From Bradyrhizobium diazoefficiens (lineage in GTDB: Bacteria; Pseudomonadota; Alphaproteobacteria; Rhizobiales; Xanthobacteraceae): a stretch of 64,000 nt of DNA. The translations under genes and the position numbers were made by a program. Positions 17,595 to 26,579 of this stretch are shown in pieces; positions within the stretch are counted from its first letter, which is position 1, and the number at the start of each line of letters is the position of its first letter. The notes beneath the pieces were generated by a model that was not told the DNA's origin, did no database searches, and worked only from the letters and a program-made list of their open reading frames with translations. The stretch lies in NCBI RefSeq assembly GCF_016616425.1, contig NZ_CP067101.1, positions 62,001 through 126,000 of the forward strand, in the 5' to 3' direction.

Positions 17595-18560
17595 TTACAG
17601 GTTCGACGCAGACAGCGGAGGTGCCGCCGCCGACGCAAGCTGGCGACTGCTGCCCGATTGGACCAGATGCTCAACGAGCATCTGTGTCACGACCGAGAGC
17701 CCAGCAGGATTGCGGGTCACTATCTTCAGTTCGCGATAGGCCCAGTCATCTCTGAGTGGGATCGCCTTGATGCCCATGCCAGAGGCCAACACTTCAAACG
17801 CCCGATCCGGAATCAATCCGACACCAAGGCCACACTGCACCATCCGGCAAATGGCATCAAAGCTCGGCACGTTGATCCGCAGATTGACCGCTTTTCCAGC
17901 CTCGGCGGCTGCCGCGCGCGAACGCGTATAGATCGCGCTGTCGGCGTGGAAGCCGATATGGTCAAAATCCAGGCTTTCCACGAAATCGATTGAGGCACGA
18001 TCGGCCAACGGATGATCTTGCGGCACTACCAGTGTAAGCCGGTCACTACGATAGGGATGGATAAAAAGATCGCGGCTGTCGGTCGTGGACACGCAGATGC
18101 CCAATTCCGCATACCCCTCCTCGACACCCTTGACGACACCCGCACTCAGTCTTTCCTCGAGATGGATTTTGACCAGATTGTGGGTCGAGAAGAACGCGGG
18201 CAGGTCGTCGGGAAGGAATTCGACGATGGCCGACACGTTCGCGAGCATCCGGATGTGGCCCCTGATGCCGATGCGGTATTCGTCGAGTTCCGCTCCCATC
18301 TTCTCGACGCTCGTCAGCATCGACCGGGCGTGGTGCAGCAGGGATTCTCCGGCGGGAGCCAGCATCATGCCCTTCGAGTGCCGGATAAAGAGCTCGGTAC
18401 CAAGCGCCTGTTCAAGCTCCCCCAGCCGCTTGCTCACCGCGCTCAGCGCGATGTTCTCTCGCGACGCCGCGCGCGTCAGCGTCCCCTCCTCGCACACGGC
18501 GACGAAGAGCTGGAGCGACGTTAAATCGATACGCCGGATGAGATTGTAGATTTGTCGCAT
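17595..18560 (-). CDS. LysR family transcriptional regulator
   Basis: A 321-residue regulator with a DNA-binding domain LTSLQLFVAVCEEGTLTRAASRENIALSAVSKRLGELEQALG and an effector domain. The ATG at 18560 (MRQIYN) is chosen; the upstream in-frame segment is proline/arginine-rich and unlike a LysR start. Codon use looks a little less G+C-rich than in its neighbours. It lies between the amidohydrolase and a divergent EamA transporter, either of which may be its target. Confidence 0.88.
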   Translation of the reverse strand: MRQIYNLIRRIDLTSLQLFVAVCEEGTLTRAASRENIALSAVSKRLGELEQALGTELFIRHSKGMMLAPAGESLLHHARSMLTSVEKMGAELDEYRIGIRGHIRMLANVSAIVEFLPDDLPAFFSTHNLVKIHLEERLSAGVVKGVEEGYAELGICVSTTDSRDLFIHPYRSDRLTLVVPQDHPLADRASIDFVESLDFDHIGFHADSAIYTRSRAAAAEAGKAVNLRINVPSFDAICRMVQCGLGVGLIPDRAFEVLASGMGIKAIPLRDDWAYRELKIVTRNPAGLSVVTQMLVEHLVQSGSSRQLASAAAPPLSASNL

Positions 18561-18843
18561 CGGTCTTTCAATCCGTGTGGGCACCGGGCAGCCTCCTGCT
18601 CCCATCCTGCACGGCCAGTACGTGCCACTACCTTAGGTAAGCTGATCAGCTGCATCCCGGTCAAGGTCGAAAAGGGGCCGTGAGTCATTGTAAAGCCGCG
18701 AGTGATCTTCAATACGCCAGCTCTCGCCATAGCTCGCCAGCAAGGGCCTTCGTCGAATGCGAATGGTGCCTTTCCTAAAAGAAATTGGCGCTCTCCGGCC
18801 GGGCTCATCATCCTGTCACCACGCAGAATCGATGAGACGGACT

Positions 18844-19854
18844 ATGACCGAAATCTCCGAAAGAGATGAGTTCGCAACTAGGCGGCCGCTCGGACCAGCG
18901 CCAGCAGCGCCTGACCCGAGCGCGCCAGAGACGGGCCTGTCCGGGACCTACAATATTGTCGGCGTATTGCTGGCGACGATCGGGGCGGTGGCGTTTTCCA
19001 TTCGCCCGATATTCGTCAAGCTCGCCTATGAGGACATGCACGATCCCGTGACGCTGCTGGCGCTTAGAATGATCTTCTCACTGCCGTTCTTCGTCATTGC
19101 ACTTGCCATCTATCGCGGGCCTTCCGGCGGTCAGAAGCTTCCACCGATCACCGCGCGCGACGCCCTGGCGCTCGCTGCCTTGGGCTTCGTCGGCTACTAT
19201 TTGTCGAGCTTCCTCGACATGACCGGCCTGCAATATGTCGCCGCTGGCGTCGGCCGCTTGATCCTGTTCATGTACCCGACCATCGTGGTGGTAATCTCAG
19301 CCGTCGTCCTCAGGAAGCCGATCACTTGGCGCGAGTTGATCGCGTTGGCCATCACCTATGCCGGTGTCGTGCTGGTCCTTTCGGGACAGTTCGACAAGGT
19401 GAGCGCAAATTTCTGGCTCGGCGCGCTGCTCGTCATGCTGAGCGCGGTGACCTTCTCGGTGTATCTCGTGGGAAGCGGCGAGGTCGTTCTGAGGCTGGGT
19501 TCGATACGCTTCACGGCCTATGCCACGGCCTCAGCCAGCATATTTTGCATCGTTCAGTTCATGGCGCTCCGCCCGCTGAGCGCGCTGGTGCTGCCCGTCA
19601 GGGTGTATGTGCTCGCCCTCTGCATGGCGCTGTTCAGCACCGTGATGCCGGTCTTCATGATGGCCGAAGCACTGCGCCGGATCGGCGCAAGCCGCGTCGC
19701 GATGATCAGCGCCCTCGGTCCCGTCGCCACCATCGTGTCAGGATATCTCGGGCTGGACGAGAGGATGTCGCTGGTGCAGTCAGTCGGCGGCGTATTGGTC
19801 GTGGTCGGCGTGCTCATCGTTGCGGCCCAGGCCCGCGCCATGGACAGGAAATAG
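18844..19854 (+). CDS. DMT superfamily (EamA) transporter
   Basis: A 336-residue membrane protein with about ten hydrophobic helices in two EamA halves. The first starts at NIVGVLLATIGAVAFSIRPIFVKL and the second at WLGALLVMLSAVTFSVYLV. An unusual N-terminal soluble lead of about 35 residues is rich in Pro and Ala. The family mostly exports amino acids or metabolites. The ATG at 18844 is preferred over 18832 or 18757. It is divergent from a LysR gene. Confidence 0.85.
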   Translation: MTEISERDEFATRRPLGPAPAAPDPSAPETGLSGTYNIVGVLLATIGAVAFSIRPIFVKLAYEDMHDPVTLLALRMIFSLPFFVIALAIYRGPSGGQKLPPITARDALALAALGFVGYYLSSFLDMTGLQYVAAGVGRLILFMYPTIVVVISAVVLRKPITWRELIALAITYAGVVLVLSGQFDKVSANFWLGALLVMLSAVTFSVYLVGSGEVVLRLGSIRFTAYATASASIFCIVQFMALRPLSALVLPVRVYVLALCMALFSTVMPVFMMAEALRRIGASRVAMISALGPVATIVSGYLGLDERMSLVQSVGGVLVVVGVLIVAAQARAMDRK

Positions 19855-19877
19855 CATCGCGCAAAAAGGCGACAAAA

Positions 19878-19954
19878 TGGCGATCCCGGGAAGACTCGAA
19901 CTTCCGACCTACGGTTTAGGAAACCGTCGCTCTATCCGGCTGAGCTACGGGACC
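19878..19954 (-). tRNA. tRNA-Arg (anticodon CCU)
   Basis: The reverse complement folds as a complete cloverleaf. The acceptor stem GGTCCCG pairs with CGGGATC (one G-U pair), followed by discriminator G and an encoded CCA. The anticodon arm is ACGGT-TTCCTAA-ACCGT, giving anticodon CCT for AGG codons. The T-arm contains GTTCGAGTC. Length is 77 nucleotides. No integrase is next to it. Confidence 0.95.
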
Positions 19955-20096
19955 GAGGAACCCGCAAGTCGCGGGTTCGGGCCCCTCATAGCAGAGCAGG
20001 ATGCGGTTCGCCAGCCGCAAGGCGGCCCAGATCATCGTCAAGCTGGGCAGGACGGCCGTACAATGCGCCCAGGCCCCTCTCGGCGGAGCAGCTCAC

Positions 20097-20459
20097 ATGA
20101 TCGACAGCATCAGCGCCATCACGCTCGGCACCCATGACATGGCGCGCGCCGTGCACTTCTACCGCTCGCTCGGGTTCGAGCTCTTGCATGGTGGCGACAC
20201 CGCTGCATTCACGAGCTTTCGTGCCGGCAACGGCTATCTCAACCTGACGGCGCAGCCGGACGATAAACGCTGGTCCTGGTGGGGCCGGGTCATCTTCCAT
20301 GTCGCCGATGTCGACGCGACCTATCAGCAGGCGTGCGCGGCCGGGTGGCAGCCCTCGACCACGCCGCGCGATGCTGAATGGGGCGAGCGCTACTTTCATC
20401 TCAGCGACCCCGATGGTCATGAGCTCAGTTTTGCGCGGCCGCGCGGTCCTGTGCCCTGA
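20097..20459 (+). CDS. VOC family protein (glyoxalase-like)
   Basis: A 120-residue single-unit vicinal-oxygen-chelate protein. SAITLGTHDMARAVHFYRSLGFE begins the first beta-alpha-beta unit, and YFHLSDPDGHELSFA closes the second with the typical metal-ligand position. The start at 20097 (MIDSIS) matches the family's N-terminus. It could be a glyoxalase, a resistance protein or a ring-cleavage relative; nothing decides which. Confidence 0.85.
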   Translation: MIDSISAITLGTHDMARAVHFYRSLGFELLHGGDTAAFTSFRAGNGYLNLTAQPDDKRWSWWGRVIFHVADVDATYQQACAAGWQPSTTPRDAEWGERYFHLSDPDGHELSFARPRGPVP

Positions 20460-20599
20460 TATTGTTTTCCTTCACCACCTTGTCCCCAATAGGCGATCTG
20501 CTTGTTCGAAGAAGGTCTTAAAGGCAGCGCCGTCCAGCATCGTCACGTGCTGCGTCTCCTCCCTTTGATTCCTGCGCTTTGCTTTTGCTCTCCGGCGGT

Positions 20600-20971
20600 T
20601 CAGCTCGTCCCGAAGCCCGATCCCGCCTTTTTGTATTCCGGCCGCGGCGGACTGAAGATGTCCAGCACCCGGGCGCCGTCGGGGCCGGCGCGCATGGTGT
20701 GCGGCACGTTGGCCGGAGTGCGCCAGAAATCGCCCTTCTTCACGGCAATCTCTTCGTCGCCCTGAACGCGGATGGCGGAGCCGTCGAGCAGCACGCCCCA
20801 TTGCTCCTCGGGATGGTGGTGCAGCGTGCCCCGCGCGTGCGGTGCCAGCGTCACCACCGACAGCATGGCCTGCTCACCGGAGTAGATGCGCGTGGTTACC
20901 CCCGCGGCGAGCTCGCGGAACAGCCCGTCGCCGGTGTCGTCGATATGATGGAATTCGTCCTTCTGGCTCAC
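20600..20971 (-). CDS. Cupin domain protein
   Basis: A 123-residue single cupin. Motif 1 is HARGTLHHHPEEQWGVLLDG with two or three metal-binding His, and motif 2 is GDFWRTPANVPHTM. The start is GTG at 20971 behind GGGAGG; an apparent longer frame runs into the rraA-like gene. It is the last gene of a three-gene operon with the RraA-like protein and the acyl-CoA ligase, suggesting a small-molecule role. Confidence 0.8.
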   Translation of the reverse strand: MSQKDEFHHIDDTGDGLFRELAAGVTTRIYSGEQAMLSVVTLAPHARGTLHHHPEEQWGVLLDGSAIRVQGDEEIAVKKGDFWRTPANVPHTMRAGPDGARVLDIFSPPRPEYKKAGSGFGTS

Positions 20972-20997
20972 GCCATCCTCCCTTCGTTCGTCTCTGA

Positions 20998-21636
20998 TCA
21001 GGATTTGCCGTAAGCCCCCTGGTAACGTCCCTCGCGGATCGCCTTCAGCGTCTCCTCCTCGCGCGCGACCTGGGCGCGCACCGCTTCGAGCAGCGCCGCG
21101 GCACCGGCGGCGGGAAACGACACCACGCCATCCTCGTCGCCGACCACGATGTCCCCGGGTGCAATCACGCTGCCGCCGATCGACACAGGCACGTTGATCT
21201 CGCCGGGGCCGTTCTTGTAGGGGCCGCGGTGGATCACCGCGCGGGCGTAGCAGGGAAAGTCGTCTGCCGCGAAAGCCGCGACGTCGCGGATCGCGCCGTC
21301 GATGACGTAACCTTCCGCTTTGCGCCACTGCGCGATGTTCTTCATGATCTCGCCGACCAGCGCGCGGGTCTCATCGCCGCCGCCGTCGACCACGATGACG
21401 TCGCCGGGGCCGACCAGTTCGAGTGCACGGTGGATGGCGAGATTGTCGCCGGGCCGGGTGCGCACGGTGAAGGCCGTGCCCACCAGCTTGCCGCGGCGAT
21501 GCCAGGGTTTGAGCCCCACCGCGCCGGGCAGCCGGGCGAGATTGTCTGAAATGACCGAGGTCGGCGCACCGCGAAAGCCTTCGATGATGTCGGCCGGCGG
21601 CTTCGGCACGCTGCTCGCTGCGATGGTGATCGTCAT
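20998..21636 (-). CDS. RraA family protein (4-hydroxy-4-methyl-2-oxoglutarate aldolase type)
   Basis: A 212-residue protein. The RraA/HMG-CHA aldolase active-site pattern is present: the glycine-rich region PGDVIVVDGGGDETRALVGEI and DGAIRD with the conserved Arg-Asp. Members are either class II pyruvate aldolases or ribonuclease E inhibitors. The RNase inhibitor role is unlikely here because the gene sits between a cupin and an acyl-CoA ligase, a catabolic arrangement. GGAAGGAC precedes the ATG at 21636. Confidence 0.8.
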   Translation of the reverse strand: MTITIAASSVPKPPADIIEGFRGAPTSVISDNLARLPGAVGLKPWHRRGKLVGTAFTVRTRPGDNLAIHRALELVGPGDVIVVDGGGDETRALVGEIMKNIAQWRKAEGYVIDGAIRDVAAFAADDFPCYARAVIHRGPYKNGPGEINVPVSIGGSVIAPGDIVVGDEDGVVSFPAAGAAALLEAVRAQVAREEETLKAIREGRYQGAYGKS

Positions 21637-21657
21637 GTCAGTCCTTCCGTGTTTGTC

Positions 21658-23175
21658 TTACCCGGCGTGCGCCCGCGCCATCGCCGGCCAGATCCGGAAG
21701 GCGCGGCCCTCCTTCATCCACGCTGCGCGCTCGTTGCGCAACAGCGTGCGGCGGACCTTACCGGAATCATCGCGCGGCGGCGCGCCGACGAATTCGAAAC
21801 TCTCGGGGTGCTTGTAGCGGCTGAGCCGGTCCTTCAGGAACTCCGCCATGCCGTCCGCAATGGCCTGGCCGTCGGCATCGCTCTCCGGCTCGATGATGGC
21901 ATGCACCCGCTGGCCCAATTCCGGATCAGGCAATCCGACTGCCACGCAGGACCGCACGCCGGGGCAGGCAGACACCGCGGCCTCGACCTCGGCCGGATAG
22001 ATGTTGGCGCCGCCGCGCAGCACCATGTCGGCGAGGCGGTCGCCGAGATAGAGATAGCCATCGGCATCCAGCCTGCCGATATCGCCGAGCGACTCCCAGC
22101 CATCGCTGCGGCGCTTCGGCTCGGCGCCGAGATAGTGATAGGTCGCGTCCTTGCCCTCATTGTTGAGGAAATAGATCTCGCCGGTCTCACCCGGCGCGAC
22201 GTCGTTGCCGTCCTCGCCGATGATGCGAAGCTTCGCCATGTCGCCGATCTTGCCGACCGAACCCTTGTGTGTCAGCCATTCGGTGCCGGAGATGATGCAG
22301 GCACCCTGCCGCTCGGTGCTGCCATAGAGCTCCCAGATCCGCTCGGGCCCGAGCCAGGCGATCCAGTTCTCCTTCAGCCACGGCGGCATCGGCGCGGCCA
22401 TGTGGAAGACGGTCTGCAGGCTCGACAGATCATAGGCGTTGCGCACGTTCTCCGGCAGGGCCCATATCCGGTGCATCATGGTCGGCACGAAATTGACCCA
22501 TTGCACGCGCTCGCGCTCGATCTGCCGCAATGTCTCCTCGGCATCGAACTTGACGAGACCGGTGAGCTGACCGCCGGTGAACAGCGCGTAATGCGACAAG
22601 ATGAACGGTGCATTGTGATAAAGCGGCCCCGGATTGAGCAGCGAGACGCCGAAGGGAATGTTGAGCGGCGGCGTAGCCGCCGTATCGGTCACCGCCGGAT
22701 GATGGTCGAGGATCACCTTGGGACGACCGGTCGAGCCGCCCGAGGTCATGGCCTTCCAGTAGCGTGCCACCGGCGGAGCAAGCGGCTCGTCCGAAAATCC
22801 TTCCGGCACGAAATCCGCCGGCAGACGATTCGGCGCGTTCCAGTCGATCTCGCCGCCGACCACCAGCGCCGGCTTCAGAATGTCGAGCACGGCGGCGGCT
22901 TCGCCGCGCGGCAGCCGCCATGACAGCGAGGTCGGCGTCGCGCCACACTTCCACACCGCAAACGAGGTCTCGAAGAACGCGTTGCCGTTGGGCAATCCGA
23001 TCGCAACGAAATCGCCGGGCTTGACGCCTTTCGCCGCGAACGCCCGCGCGCGCCGGTTGGCGCCGCGCTCGAGCTCGTCCCATGTCAGCGTGTCCTGCCC
23101 GTGGCGGACGGCAATCATGCCTTGCGGTTTGCGCTCAGCGTACCAGCGCGGCACGTCGGACAGGGGCAGCAACAT
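21658..23175 (-). CDS. Class I adenylate-forming acyl/aryl-CoA ligase
   Basis: A 505-residue AMP-forming ligase. TSGGSTGRPKVILDHHP (about residue 155) is the P-loop motif. LYGSTERQGACIISG, DGYLYLGDRLADM and the C-terminal DSGKVRRTLLR with the catalytic Lys complete the set. The ATG at 23175 (MLLPLSDVP) is chosen; upstream sequence is arginine-rich noise. It is the first gene of the operon with rraA-like and cupin genes (21-base gap). It resembles 4-coumarate/bile-acid-CoA-ligase-like proteins but the substrate is unknown. Confidence 0.85.
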   Translation of the reverse strand: MLLPLSDVPRWYAERKPQGMIAVRHGQDTLTWDELERGANRRARAFAAKGVKPGDFVAIGLPNGNAFFETSFAVWKCGATPTSLSWRLPRGEAAAVLDILKPALVVGGEIDWNAPNRLPADFVPEGFSDEPLAPPVARYWKAMTSGGSTGRPKVILDHHPAVTDTAATPPLNIPFGVSLLNPGPLYHNAPFILSHYALFTGGQLTGLVKFDAEETLRQIERERVQWVNFVPTMMHRIWALPENVRNAYDLSSLQTVFHMAAPMPPWLKENWIAWLGPERIWELYGSTERQGACIISGTEWLTHKGSVGKIGDMAKLRIIGEDGNDVAPGETGEIYFLNNEGKDATYHYLGAEPKRRSDGWESLGDIGRLDADGYLYLGDRLADMVLRGGANIYPAEVEAAVSACPGVRSCVAVGLPDPELGQRVHAIIEPESDADGQAIADGMAEFLKDRLSRYKHPESFEFVGAPPRDDSGKVRRTLLRNERAAWMKEGRAFRIWPAMARAHAG

Positions 23176-23404
23176 CAGGCGTTTCCATTTCGCTTCTTGG
23201 CGCCGCCTCGGGTGAGGCGCTCGCGGGGCGAAGTGTAGCAGCCGGCCGGCGCGACGCTGTAACTCCTGCGCCACGTCAAGCACAAAATGTCAGCACCCCA
23301 GCCATGAAATTCCCGGGTTCCATGGGTGACAAGCCGGCGATAAAGGGGCAAAAATCCGGCTCGACTCAGTTCCGGTTGAATTTTGCAAGGAATGCTCTCG
23401 TAGA

Positions 23405-24025
23405 ATGTCATCCGTGATTGCATTGCGTCGCGCGGCGCTGTTTCTCACTGCCGCAGCAGGATCTTTCCTGCTGACGCACGCGCATGTCCAGGCGCAATGG
23501 TGGAAGCGCGCGCCGGTCGACTTCGAGGAATGTGCCGACGCCGCCGAGAAGGCCGCGACCAAGGCCGAGAAAACATCCGCACTTGGCGATTGCAACGCCA
23601 AGTTTGCCGGCCGCCGCAAGCCGGGCGGCGGCTATTCCTATTACGACTTCCTCCAGGATCGCACCTTCGACATCGCCGGACCCAATCCGACGCCGGAGGA
23701 GCAGAAGAAGATCGACGAGGCGTACACGGCCTATCTCGCCAACCAGCGCCGCAGCAACGAAGCGGCTGAGGCCGCCATGCGTCTACAGCGCGAGCGGCAG
23801 GAGCAACAGGCGCGACGGCTCCAGCAGGTCGCGTTGCGAGCCGAGATCGAGCGCGTGCCGGTGCCGGTCGAGCGGCCGAAGGTGCAGCAGAACGTCGGTC
23901 AGCGAAGGGGCGCGCCCTGCACCAAGGGCTCGTTCTCCTGCGAATGGCCGCGCCTGTCAGAAAGCTTGAACGATCTGAAGAAGCTGTTCAGTCCGGCACC
24001 CAGCAAGCCGGCGAAGAAGGGTTGA
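23405..24025 (+). CDS. Exported protein of unknown function
   Basis: A 206-residue protein with a signal peptide ending ...HVQAQ. The mature part has four cysteines (EECADAAE, GDCNAKF, GAPCTKG, FSCEW), then a charged helical stretch rich in Gln/Arg/Ala (about residues 115-150) that may form a coiled coil. A small aromatic block (GGGYSYYDFLQDRTFDIAGPNPTP) lies near residue 75. I do not recognise a family. Confidence 0.7.
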   Translation: MSSVIALRRAALFLTAAAGSFLLTHAHVQAQWWKRAPVDFEECADAAEKAATKAEKTSALGDCNAKFAGRRKPGGGYSYYDFLQDRTFDIAGPNPTPEEQKKIDEAYTAYLANQRRSNEAAEAAMRLQRERQEQQARRLQQVALRAEIERVPVPVERPKVQQNVGQRRGAPCTKGSFSCEWPRLSESLNDLKKLFSPAPSKPAKKG

Positions 24026-24041
24026 ACAGCGGCCACATACT

Positions 24042-24239
24042 CCGCTGTCGTCCCGGACAAGCGTAGCTCTCGACAACGCGAAGCGTTGTTGAGAGCGGAG
24101 TGCCGACCCGGGACCCATAACCCCAGGGAGCAGTTATTGCGCGCAGCAGGTCACCCCGAGTCACCGTAACCACATCTTCCTGGGGCTATGGGTCCCGGAT
24201 CGGCGCGCGCTTTGGCGCGCTTGTCCGGGACGACAGCGG
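24042..24239. repeat. Palindromic intergenic repeat, family C (full-length nested form)
   Basis: The outer arms CCGCTGTCGTCCCGGACAAG and CTTGTCCGGGACGACAGCGG match perfectly over 20 bases. A second inner pair, GGGACCCATAACCCCAGG and CCTGGGGCTATGGGTCCC, encloses a central spacer of about 50 bases. The whole 198-base element is a nested palindrome between convergent genes. Other members are at 2345-2391 and 31009-31156. Confidence 0.85.
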
Positions 24240-24250
24240 GGCATGTCGCG

Positions 24251-24463
24251 TCACTTCGTGTGCTTCTTCTTGCGCTTCGATTTGTCCGCGGGCACATCCG
24301 CCGGCGCCGTTGTCATCGGCGAACTACCCAACTGAGATCGGCTCTCCTGCAATCGCCGGTCATAACCCGGAGAGGTCACGACTGTCGGCGGCCTTGCGTA
24401 AGCGAGCGCTGTTGCGCCGCAGAGGGCGGTCAGCGCGAGTCCTATCATCAGACAACGCCTCAT
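24251..24463 (-). CDS. Small exported basic protein
   Basis: A 70-residue protein with a signal peptide (MRRCLMIGLALTALCGATAL, cut after AYA). The short mature chain ends in a lysine/arginine cluster (KSKRKKKHTK). AAGGAG lies seven bases before the ATG at 24463, which is why it is called a gene despite its size. Function unknown. Confidence 0.55.
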   Translation of the reverse strand: MRRCLMIGLALTALCGATALAYARPPTVVTSPGYDRRLQESRSQLGSSPMTTAPADVPADKSKRKKKHTK

Positions 24464-24487
24464 CGCGTTTCTCCTTTGCACTCGGCC

Positions 24488-25486
24488 CTACCCACGAATC
24501 TGTTGCGGCGTCAGCCGGGGCGGGCCGTTGTCCGCGGCTTCAGCCTGCTTGATCAGCGCAACAATGCGGCGCATCAGCGGCACGTCGAGATGGTTCTGCT
24601 CGGCGAGCGCGATGACCGCGCCCTGGAGATGGTCGATCTCCGTCTTGCGGCCTTGTTTCAGATCCTGCCACATCGAGGAGCGCGCCTCCGGATCGATCTT
24701 CATGGTTCGTCCCAGGATCGCGTTGAAGATCATATCGGGCAGTCGCAGCAAGGCCGGTGTCCAGTTCATCGGGATCGGCGTCGCCGAGACCGGCGTGATG
24801 CCGGCGGCCTTCAGCGCGGCCAGGCCTTCCTCCATTTGGTCGGCGAACAGTTTTCGCCAGTCGCGGTTCGCCAATTGTGCCGCGAGCGGCATGTCGGACA
24901 GCGCGCTGAGCGCATTGTTCAGATTGATCATCAGCTTGCCCCATTGCACGCCGGCGATGTCGCGGCTCGCGCGCATGGCGAGGCCGGGCACCGAGAGCGC
25001 CGCGGCCGTGTTCTCGGCGTCCTCGCCGATATGGATGTCGCCGGAGGTCGAGCGGTGGAAACGGCCCTCGCCCATTGCGATCACGTTGAACGGCACCATC
25101 CCGGCGAGCACGCGGCGGCCGCCGAGCCGCTCGCGCAGCACGGCGACATTGCCGACACCGTTCTGAAGCGAGACGATGGCGGCATCCTGCGGCGCGTGCT
25201 GCGCGATCTGGTCCGCGACATCGGCAGTGTCTGCGCTCTTCACCGTGACCAGCACGATGCCGGCACTGTGGAAGATCGCGGGATCCTCCGAGAGCGCGAG
25301 CTGGCCCGCACTGAGCTTCCTCTCGGAGCCGTCGAAATCGGTCAGCCGCAGACCGAACCGCTCGATCTCGGTCCTCACCCGCGGTCGCACCAGCAGCGCG
25401 ACGCGGCGTCCGCCGGCCGCCAGCATGCCGCCGACGAAACAGCCGATGGCACCCGCGCCGGCCACCACGATCGGTCGATCCGTCAT
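24488..25486 (-). CDS. Ketopantoate reductase family protein (copy 2)
   Basis: A 332-residue NADP-binding reductase opening with PIVVAGAGAIGCFVGGMLAAGG. The conserved KSADTADVA, QNGVGN and the helical C-terminal domain with WGKLMINLNNALSAL (catalytic-type Lys) match ApbA/PanE. The ATG at 25486 is chosen; 51 upstream in-frame residues are discarded as unlike the family. Whether this or the copy at 11434 supplies pantoate is unknown, and other paralogues may exist outside the window. Confidence 0.88.
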   Translation of the reverse strand: MTDRPIVVAGAGAIGCFVGGMLAAGGRRVALLVRPRVRTEIERFGLRLTDFDGSERKLSAGQLALSEDPAIFHSAGIVLVTVKSADTADVADQIAQHAPQDAAIVSLQNGVGNVAVLRERLGGRRVLAGMVPFNVIAMGEGRFHRSTSGDIHIGEDAENTAAALSVPGLAMRASRDIAGVQWGKLMINLNNALSALSDMPLAAQLANRDWRKLFADQMEEGLAALKAAGITPVSATPIPMNWTPALLRLPDMIFNAILGRTMKIDPEARSSMWQDLKQGRKTEIDHLQGAVIALAEQNHLDVPLMRRIVALIKQAEAADNGPPRLTPQQIRG

Positions 25487-25650
25487 CGCCTCGCCTTGCT
25501 CCTCGAACGACCCGCCTTCGATAGCAGAGGCGCGGCCGGCAACCAATCGCGGCGCATCCGCCTTGTAACCGTCATGAGCGCCCCATATGTTTTCGCCCCG
25601 GGGGCAGTCAGCGGCAGCGCTCGCCGAACGAGACGCCAAAGGAGAGCAGC

Positions 25651-26226
25651 ATGGGTCTACTCGACGTCCTCAACGGCATGCAGAACGGCCCGCGCGGCCC
25701 CTCTACGCCGAACTCGGAGAAATCCTCCGGCGGCATGTCGCCGATGACCATGGCGCTGCTCGGCCTGCTCGCCTGGAAAGCGTTCAAGCACATGACCGCA
25801 AACCAGTCCGGCACGGCACCGCAACCGTCGCCAACGCCGGCGCCTCCGCCGGTGAACACAGCGGACAATGGCGGTCTTGGCGGCCTTGGAGGCCTGCTCA
25901 AAGGCGGGCTCGGCGGCCTGCTCGCGGGCGGCGCGGCCGGCACCGTGCTCAGCGGCGGGCTCGGCGATCTCCTCAACCAGCTTCAGCAGGCCGGCCACGG
26001 CGACGCCGCGAATTCCTGGGTCAGCAAGGGAGAGAACAAGCCGATCGCACCGGGCGATCTCGCCAGCGCACTCGGTGCCGATCAGATCGACAGCCTGTCC
26101 GCGCAGAGCGGCCTGTCGCGCGAGGAGTTGCTGTCCGGCCTCAGTCAGTATCTGCCCCAGGTAGTCGACCATTTGACGCCGGACGGACGGCTGCCGACCG
26201 AACACGAGATCTCGAGCAGACTCTAG
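25651..26226 (+). CDS. YidB family protein (DUF937)
   Basis: A 191-residue protein. A low-complexity linker rich in Pro/Thr and then Gly/Leu (residues 50-110, GGLGGLGGLLKGGLGGLLAGG) leads into the DUF937/YidB domain, whose hallmark region here is ALGADQIDSLSAQSGLSREELLSGLSQYLPQVVDHLTPDGRLP. AGGAGAG-like sequence precedes the ATG. YidB proteins have no settled function. The next gene downstream is a damaged GlsB-type stress membrane protein. Confidence 0.85.
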   Translation: MGLLDVLNGMQNGPRGPSTPNSEKSSGGMSPMTMALLGLLAWKAFKHMTANQSGTAPQPSPTPAPPPVNTADNGGLGGLGGLLKGGLGGLLAGGAAGTVLSGGLGDLLNQLQQAGHGDAANSWVSKGENKPIAPGDLASALGADQIDSLSAQSGLSREELLSGLSQYLPQVVDHLTPDGRLPTEHEISSRL

Positions 26227-26268
26227 TTGGACCTTGATCGACGCGCTTTCGGGAAGGGGAGCAGACTC

Positions 26269-26542
26269 ATGAGCATGGGCGGCCTGTTGTGGATCATCGT
26301 CGTCGGCTTCGTTGCCGGCCTCATTGCGCGCTGGCTGGCGCCGGGACCGAACAACCCAAGCGGCTTCATCTTCACCACCATCCTCGGCATCGCCGGCGCG
26401 TTTTCTGGCGACCTTCGTCGGCCAGGCCATCGGCCATTACAGCCCCGGCCAGGGCGCCGGCTTCATCATGGCCACGGTCGGTGCGGTGGTGGTGCTGTTC
26501 ATCTGGCACCGGCTGGTGGCCAGCGGCATGATCAAGGGGTAG
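26269..26542 (+). pseudogene. GlsB/YeaQ/YmgE family membrane protein, frameshifted by one base
   Basis: The first 45 residues (MSMGGLLWIIVVGFVAGLIA... to GIAGAF) are a normal N-terminal half. The second half (LATFVGQAIGHYSPGQGAGF... to MIKG) continues in the next reading frame. The change falls in the run of four T at 26401-26404: with three T the codons would read GCG TTT CTG GCG and join the halves into one protein of about 90 residues, the usual family size. As written, translation continues out of frame to 26550 with arginine/histidine-rich nonsense. A true mutation, a phase-variable tract or a sequencing error would look the same. GGGGAG precedes the ATG. Confidence 0.75.
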
Positions 26543-26579
26543 CGGCATAGGGGGTAGGCACGCTGCCGCCTCTCGCCCG

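Noticed and set aside
16221-17993. 590-residue open frame on the plus strand
   Set aside because: It is antisense to the amidohydrolase and runs into the LysR gene; no ribosome site and a biased composition.
19878-19954. tRNA-Arg as an integration site
   Set aside because: No integrase, no partial tRNA duplicate and no change of composition beside it.
20998-21636. RNase E inhibitor RraA
   Set aside because: The DGAIRD motif and the operon with a CoA ligase and cupin point to the aldolase branch.
21649-22923. 424-residue open frame on the plus strand
   Set aside because: Antisense to the acyl-CoA ligase, with Arg/His/Gln-rich product lacking any motif.
24188-25747. 519-residue open frame on the plus strand
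   Set aside because: Antisense to the ketopantoate reductase-like gene and overlapping other genes; no family resemblance.
26395-26410. Programmed frameshifting in the GlsB-type gene
   Set aside because: TTTT followed by C lacks the slippery heptamer and downstream structure usual for -1 or +1 programmed shifts; mutation or error is simpler.
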